Below are positions 4,730 through 6,886 of a stretch of 6,886 nt of DNA, piece by piece (within the stretch, counting starts at the first letter, position 1; every line of letters begins with the position of its first letter). A model generated the notes under the pieces. The model searched no databases and was not told the origin of the DNA. It saw nothing but the letters and a program-made list of their open reading frames with translations. The DNA is from Acidobacteriota bacterium (GTDB lineage: Bacteria > Acidobacteriota > Blastocatellia > Pyrinomonadales > Pyrinomonadaceae), in assembly GCA_963169175.1 (NCBI GenBank), contig CAUJFK010000123.1:1-6886 (forward strand), read 5' to 3'. The position numbers and the translations under genes were made by a program.

Positions 4730-4773
4730 GGAGCACCGGTTTCAACCGGCAGTCCGGCTCAAACCGGCGTTCC
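4730..4773. repeat. Inverted repeat upstream of rplL (ACCGGTTT-core palindrome)
   Basis: Arms 4730-4749 and 4754-4773 match at 16 of 20 positions as inverted copies, with a 4-nt loop. The outer ends are GGAGCAC and GGCGTTCC, very like the GGAACGC/GCGTTCC ends of the element at 1359-1407. The core is CCGGTTTCAACCGG instead of GGACTAAAGTCC. Each arm is itself palindromic, so the architecture is the same with a changed core. It ends 20 nt before the rplL Shine-Dalgarno sequence. Confidence 0.72.
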
Positions 4774-4811
4774 ATAAACACAGAACCCTGAATAGGAGAT
4801 AAGTAAAAGAC

Positions 4812-5201
4812 ATGGCAACCACAAAAGAAGATGTTGTTGAATATTTGAAGGGAATCACCCTTCTTGAGGCTTCCGAACTGGTCAAGGAACTTGAGGAAGT
4901 GTTTGGCGTATCGGCTGCCGCGGCTGCGGCCCCGATGATGATGGCGGCCCCGGCGGGTGACGGCGGAGCGGCGGCAGCGGAAGAGAAGGATACGTTTGAC
5001 GTTATTCTGACGGCTGCTGGCGGCAACAAGATCGCGGTGATCAAGGTCGTCCGCGAGATCGTTGCGGGCCTCGGCCTTAAGGAAGCGAAGGACCTGGTCG
5101 ACGGCGCTCCGAAACCGCTTAAGGAAGGCGTTTCGAAGGATGAGGCCGAAGAGATCAAGGCCAAGCTTACCGAGGCCGGTGCGAGCGTCGAACTTAAATA
5201 A
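4812..5201 (+). CDS. rplL: 50S ribosomal protein L7/L12
   Basis: 129 residues, typical for L7/L12, the multicopy stalk protein that recruits translational GTPases. The N-terminal dimerisation domain (about 1-32) contains Y-L-K-G-I-T-L-L-E-A-S-E-L-V-K-E-L-E. The flexible hinge (33-57) is rich in Ala, Gly, Met and Pro. The C-terminal domain (58-129) carries K-T/D-T-F-D-V-I-L and N-K-I-A-V-I-K-V-V-R-E-I, with G-L-G-L-K-E-A-K-D-L-V-D (86-97), the factor-binding face. AGGAG (4794-4798) precedes the ATG by 13 nt, slightly long. The 254-nt gap after rplJ is large for this pair and contains two palindromes and a structured RNA candidate, which may let rplL be expressed separately at high level. Confidence 0.97.
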   Translation: MATTKEDVVEYLKGITLLEASELVKELEEVFGVSAAAAAAPMMMAAPAGDGGAAAAEEKDTFDVILTAAGGNKIAVIKVVREIVAGLGLKEAKDLVDGAPKPLKEGVSKDEAEEIKAKLTEAGASVELK

Positions 5202-5228
5202 CAGCTGCAGAGGCCCGGGCGTGTGCAA

Positions 5229-5301
5229 GGGCATGATCATCAATATTTGGCATTACTTCCTTGCGGGAGCGATGTTAATTCGATATTGAATTGTGATGCC
5301 C
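5229..5301 (+). other. Long stem-loop at the start of the rplL-rpoB gap
   Basis: GGGCAT (5229-5234) pairs with ATGCCC (5296-5301) and TCAATAT (5240-5246) with ATATTGA (5283-5289), separated by a 5/6-nt internal loop. At the tip, CAT (5251-5253) pairs with ATG (5272-5274), and CTTCC (5256-5260) pairs with GGGAG (5265-5269, one G-U) around TTGC. It begins 27 nt after rplL. A long interrupted stem in this position could be an mRNA processing site (RNase III-like) separating rplL and rpoB messages. The structure is visible; the role is inferred. Confidence 0.45.
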
Positions 5302-5579
5302 CTACTACGTGCGGGCCTCCGCAAAAAGCTTGTAAACGCGCATTCGATCGGCCGCATCTTAACGTGGCAGGTTGAACTATCGTTTTCTAGCTGTTATCGT
5401 TAAAGTAAGCGACAGAATACGGTTTTTCATCGCTCGCTCGTTCCCGTTGGATGTAAATTTTGATCCCAAAGGGTTTGTACCGAGTGTTTACGGCGGCGTT
5501 AGGCTTTAGAAGTGGGGAGTGGGTGTCCGGTTCAGACACGCTCATACAATTCAAATAACGCAGGTTAGCTGCTTAATAA

Positions 5580-5627
5580 GCGGTCTGGGCAAGCTTCGCC
5601 CTCGGCCGCATTTGCCGTCTTTTCTTG
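5580..5627 (+). terminator. Possible weak attenuator upstream of rpoB
   Basis: GCGG (5580-5583) pairs with CCGC (5606-5609) and GGGC (5587-5590) with GCCC (5598-5601), with mismatched bases between. A pyrimidine/T-rich stretch (GTCTTTTCTT, 5617-5626) follows 7 nt later. An alternative pairing, GGCAA (5588-5592) with TTGCC (5612-5616), would exclude the first, the kind of choice seen in attenuators. The T-run is interrupted and distant from the stem, so this is a weak candidate. Confidence 0.28.
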
Positions 5628-5717
5628 AAAGTTTGGGAGTTTTCGGTCGAACTGAGGAATGCTAACAATTCCTGGTTGATAAATCAATAGTTTTTTGCCC
5701 GGCCCTATTTTACATTT

Positions 5718-6886
5718 ATGATCAACAATCCGCTACAGACAAACGCACACGGACTCGGACGCCGGACCAGCCAGTCGCCGGAACGCGTAGACTTTTCGAA
5801 GATCTACACGACGGCGCAGATCCCGAATTTGATCGAAGTGCAGCGCGAATCATACGACCGCTTTCTTCAGATGGACCTGATCCCCGAGGAACGGGACCAG
5901 ATCGGGCTTCAGTCGGTCTTTAAATCGATCTTTCCGGTCTCAGATTTCCGCGAGACGGCGACGCTTGAATTCGTTGAATTTCAGATCGGCAACTGGCAGT
6001 GCAAATGCGGAAACCTCGAAGGCCTCGAGCACCTGCGTGCAAACTGTAAGAATTGCGGATCGAAGATAAAGGTCGATCCGTTCAACCCGGCGGAAGTTCT
6101 CTGCAACAATTGCGGAACCTTCAACGCCGTCAGGCCAAAGCTTTGCCCGAACTGCGGCGAACCGGTCGGCCTTAAGCACAAGCACGACCAGCAGGAATGT
6201 CAGGAACGGGGAATGTCCTACAGCGTTCCGCTGAAGGTTAAGATCCGGCTTACGGTGTTCGACAAGGACGTCGAGACAGGCACTTCTACCATTCGCGATA
6301 TCAAGGAAGAGGACGTTTTCTTTGGCGAAATACCGCTGATGACGGACAACGGCACGTTCATTATCAACGGAACTGAGCGCGTTATCGTTTCGCAGCTTCA
6401 CCGTTCGCCCGGCGTGTTCTTTAAGGGCGACCGTGACGAGTATCTTGCAAAGATCATCCCGTACCGCGGCTCGTGGGTGGAATTTGAATATGACCAGAAG
6501 GGACTCCTGCACGCGCGGCTTGGCAAACGCAAGCTCCTGGCGACGATCTTCCTTCGTGCTCTCGGCCTGTGGCTTTCGCCGCAGATCGATATGAAGACCG
6601 TTTCGGACAACATCCTTGAAGAAGTGGTCAAGAACGCCGAGTACAGCAACTCTGACATTCTTCGGCTGTTCTATACCTACGACACGGCAGTGGTCGAGAA
6701 GGGCAAGCTCTTCATGCAGGTCAAACCGGATGGCGACACAAATCTGGTCGGCATGCGGGCGGAAGAGGACATCAAGGACAAGAAGGAAGATGTCGTCCGC
6801 TCCGGCAAGAAGGTCACGAAATCGGGCCTTGCCGACCTGCGTCATCTCAAGAAGGACAAGGTCCGCGTGATGTCGGCCGATCTCGA
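5718..6886 (+). CDS. rpoB: DNA-directed RNA polymerase subunit beta (N-terminal 389 residues, runs off the window)
   Basis: The window holds 389 full codons of a subunit that is normally about 1,200-1,400 residues. Hallmarks are Y-D-R-F-L (46-50), I-F-P-V-S-D-F (71-77), Q-E-C-Q-E-R-G-M-S-Y-S-V-P-L-K-V (159-174), I-P-L-M-T-D-N-G-T-F-I-I-N-G-T-E-R-V (205-222) and S-Q-L-H-R-S-P-G-V-F-F (225-235). Between F-Q-I-G-N (88-92) and Q-E-C (159-161), about 60 residues are added relative to E. coli (near E. coli residues 76-79, protrusion domain). They contain C95/C97, C110/C113, C129/C132 and C143/C146, read as two zinc ribbons. The loop between H-R-S-P-G-V-F-F and I-I-P-Y-R-G-S-W is shortened to about 10 residues, against 18 in E. 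coli. No Shine-Dalgarno sequence is visible before ATG 5718. Catalytic and rifampicin-site regions lie beyond the window. Confidence 0.97.
   Translation, partial: MINNPLQTNAHGLGRRTSQSPERVDFSKIYTTAQIPNLIEVQRESYDRFLQMDLIPEERDQIGLQSVFKSIFPVSDFRETATLEFVEFQIGNWQCKCGNLEGLEHLRANCKNCGSKIKVDPFNPAEVLCNNCGTFNAVRPKLCPNCGEPVGLKHKHDQQECQERGMSYSVPLKVKIRLTVFDKDVETGTSTIRDIKEEDVFFGEIPLMTDNGTFIINGTERVIVSQLHRSPGVFFKGDRDEYLAKIIPYRGSWVEFEYDQKGLLHARLGKRKLLATIFLRALGLWLSPQIDMKTVSDNILEEVVKNAEYSNSDILRLFYTYDTAVVEKGKLFMQVKPDGDTNLVGMRAEEDIKDKKEDVVRSGKKVTKSGLADLRHLKKDKVRVMSADL

Larger units (their letters stand above)
5202..5717. other. 516-nt gene-free gap between rplL and rpoB
   Basis: I find no credible reading frame or known RNA here. 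Visible structures are the stem-loop at 5229-5301, a smaller hairpin at 5517-5543 (GTGTC/GACAC core with outer GAG/CTC), and the stem at 5580-5609 with a T-rich tail. TTGAAC (5372-5377) and TATCGT (5395-5400) are 17 nt apart and could be a weak sigma-70-type promoter, but the -10 match is poor. In E. coli the rplL-rpoB gap carries an attenuator that lowers rpoBC expression relative to ribosomal proteins; this gap could do the same job, which is inference by position. Confidence 0.5.

Noticed and set aside
4710..5243. 177-codon minus-strand frame over rplL
   Set aside because: Mirrors the low-complexity Ala/Gly hinge of L7/L12 and shows no independent signal.
5372..5400. Sigma-70 promoter for rpoB (TTGAAC, 17 nt, TATCGT)
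   Set aside because: Spacing is ideal but the -10 box matches at only 4 of 6 positions, and such matches are expected by chance in 516 nt; kept only as a note in the gap annotation.
5940..6845. 301-codon open frame on the minus strand across rpoB
   Set aside because: It is antisense to an unmistakable beta-subunit gene, its protein has no recognisable domain, and codon bias in GC-rich genes commonly leaves such open antisense frames.

Overview
This window is a bacterial translation/transcription 'core' locus, almost entirely on the + strand. The order is: 3' end of tuf (EF-Tu), rpmG (L33), trpT (tRNA-Trp, anticodon CCA), secE, nusG, rplK (L11), two exported hypothetical proteins, rplA (L1), rplJ (L10), rplL (L7/L12), then the first 389 codons of rpoB. 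The order tuf-rpmG-trpT-secE-nusG-rplKAJL-rpoB is widespread in bacteria. The Cys-rich insertion in RpoB, the Ala/Glu/Pro tail on L10 and the many intergenic palindromes fit an acidobacterium (Blastocatellia/Pyrinomonadales-like). That assignment rests on recollection, not a search, and should be treated as tentative.

Region by region: 1-436 holds the tuf end, a 52-nt inverted repeat, a 50-residue zinc-type L33, an AT-rich long hairpin and the tRNA. 436-1357 holds secE (GTG start with a good Shine-Dalgarno site) and nusG. 1358-1839 holds a nearly perfect 21-bp inverted repeat that occupies the whole region where the rplK ribosome-binding site should be, then rplK. 1840-3096 is a low-GC two-gene island (about 44% GC in a counted sample, against about 61% in rplK) that splits the normally adjacent rplK-rplA pair. 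3097-4557 holds rplA and rplJ; a hairpin element lies between a strong SD-like GGAGGTG and the rplJ start. 4558-4811 is an unusually long rplJ-rplL gap with two palindromic elements around a structured RNA candidate that resembles an L10-binding leader. 5202-5717 is a gene-free 516-nt gap with several hairpins but no recognisable gene. rpoB follows and carries about 60 extra residues with eight cysteines, read as two zinc ribbons in the protrusion domain.

The genes work together as follows. SecE is a translocon subunit; NusG couples RNA polymerase to elongation control; L11, L10 and L7/L12 build the ribosomal stalk, L1 builds the opposite stalk, and EF-Tu and tRNA-Trp feed the same ribosome; RpoB is the polymerase beta subunit. 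The novelty is not a new defence or metabolic system. It lies in how this conserved operon has been modified: an inserted pair of secreted proteins, a modular palindrome family in the translation-initiation regions, a possibly displaced autoregulatory RNA, and a zinc-ribbon insertion in RNA polymerase.
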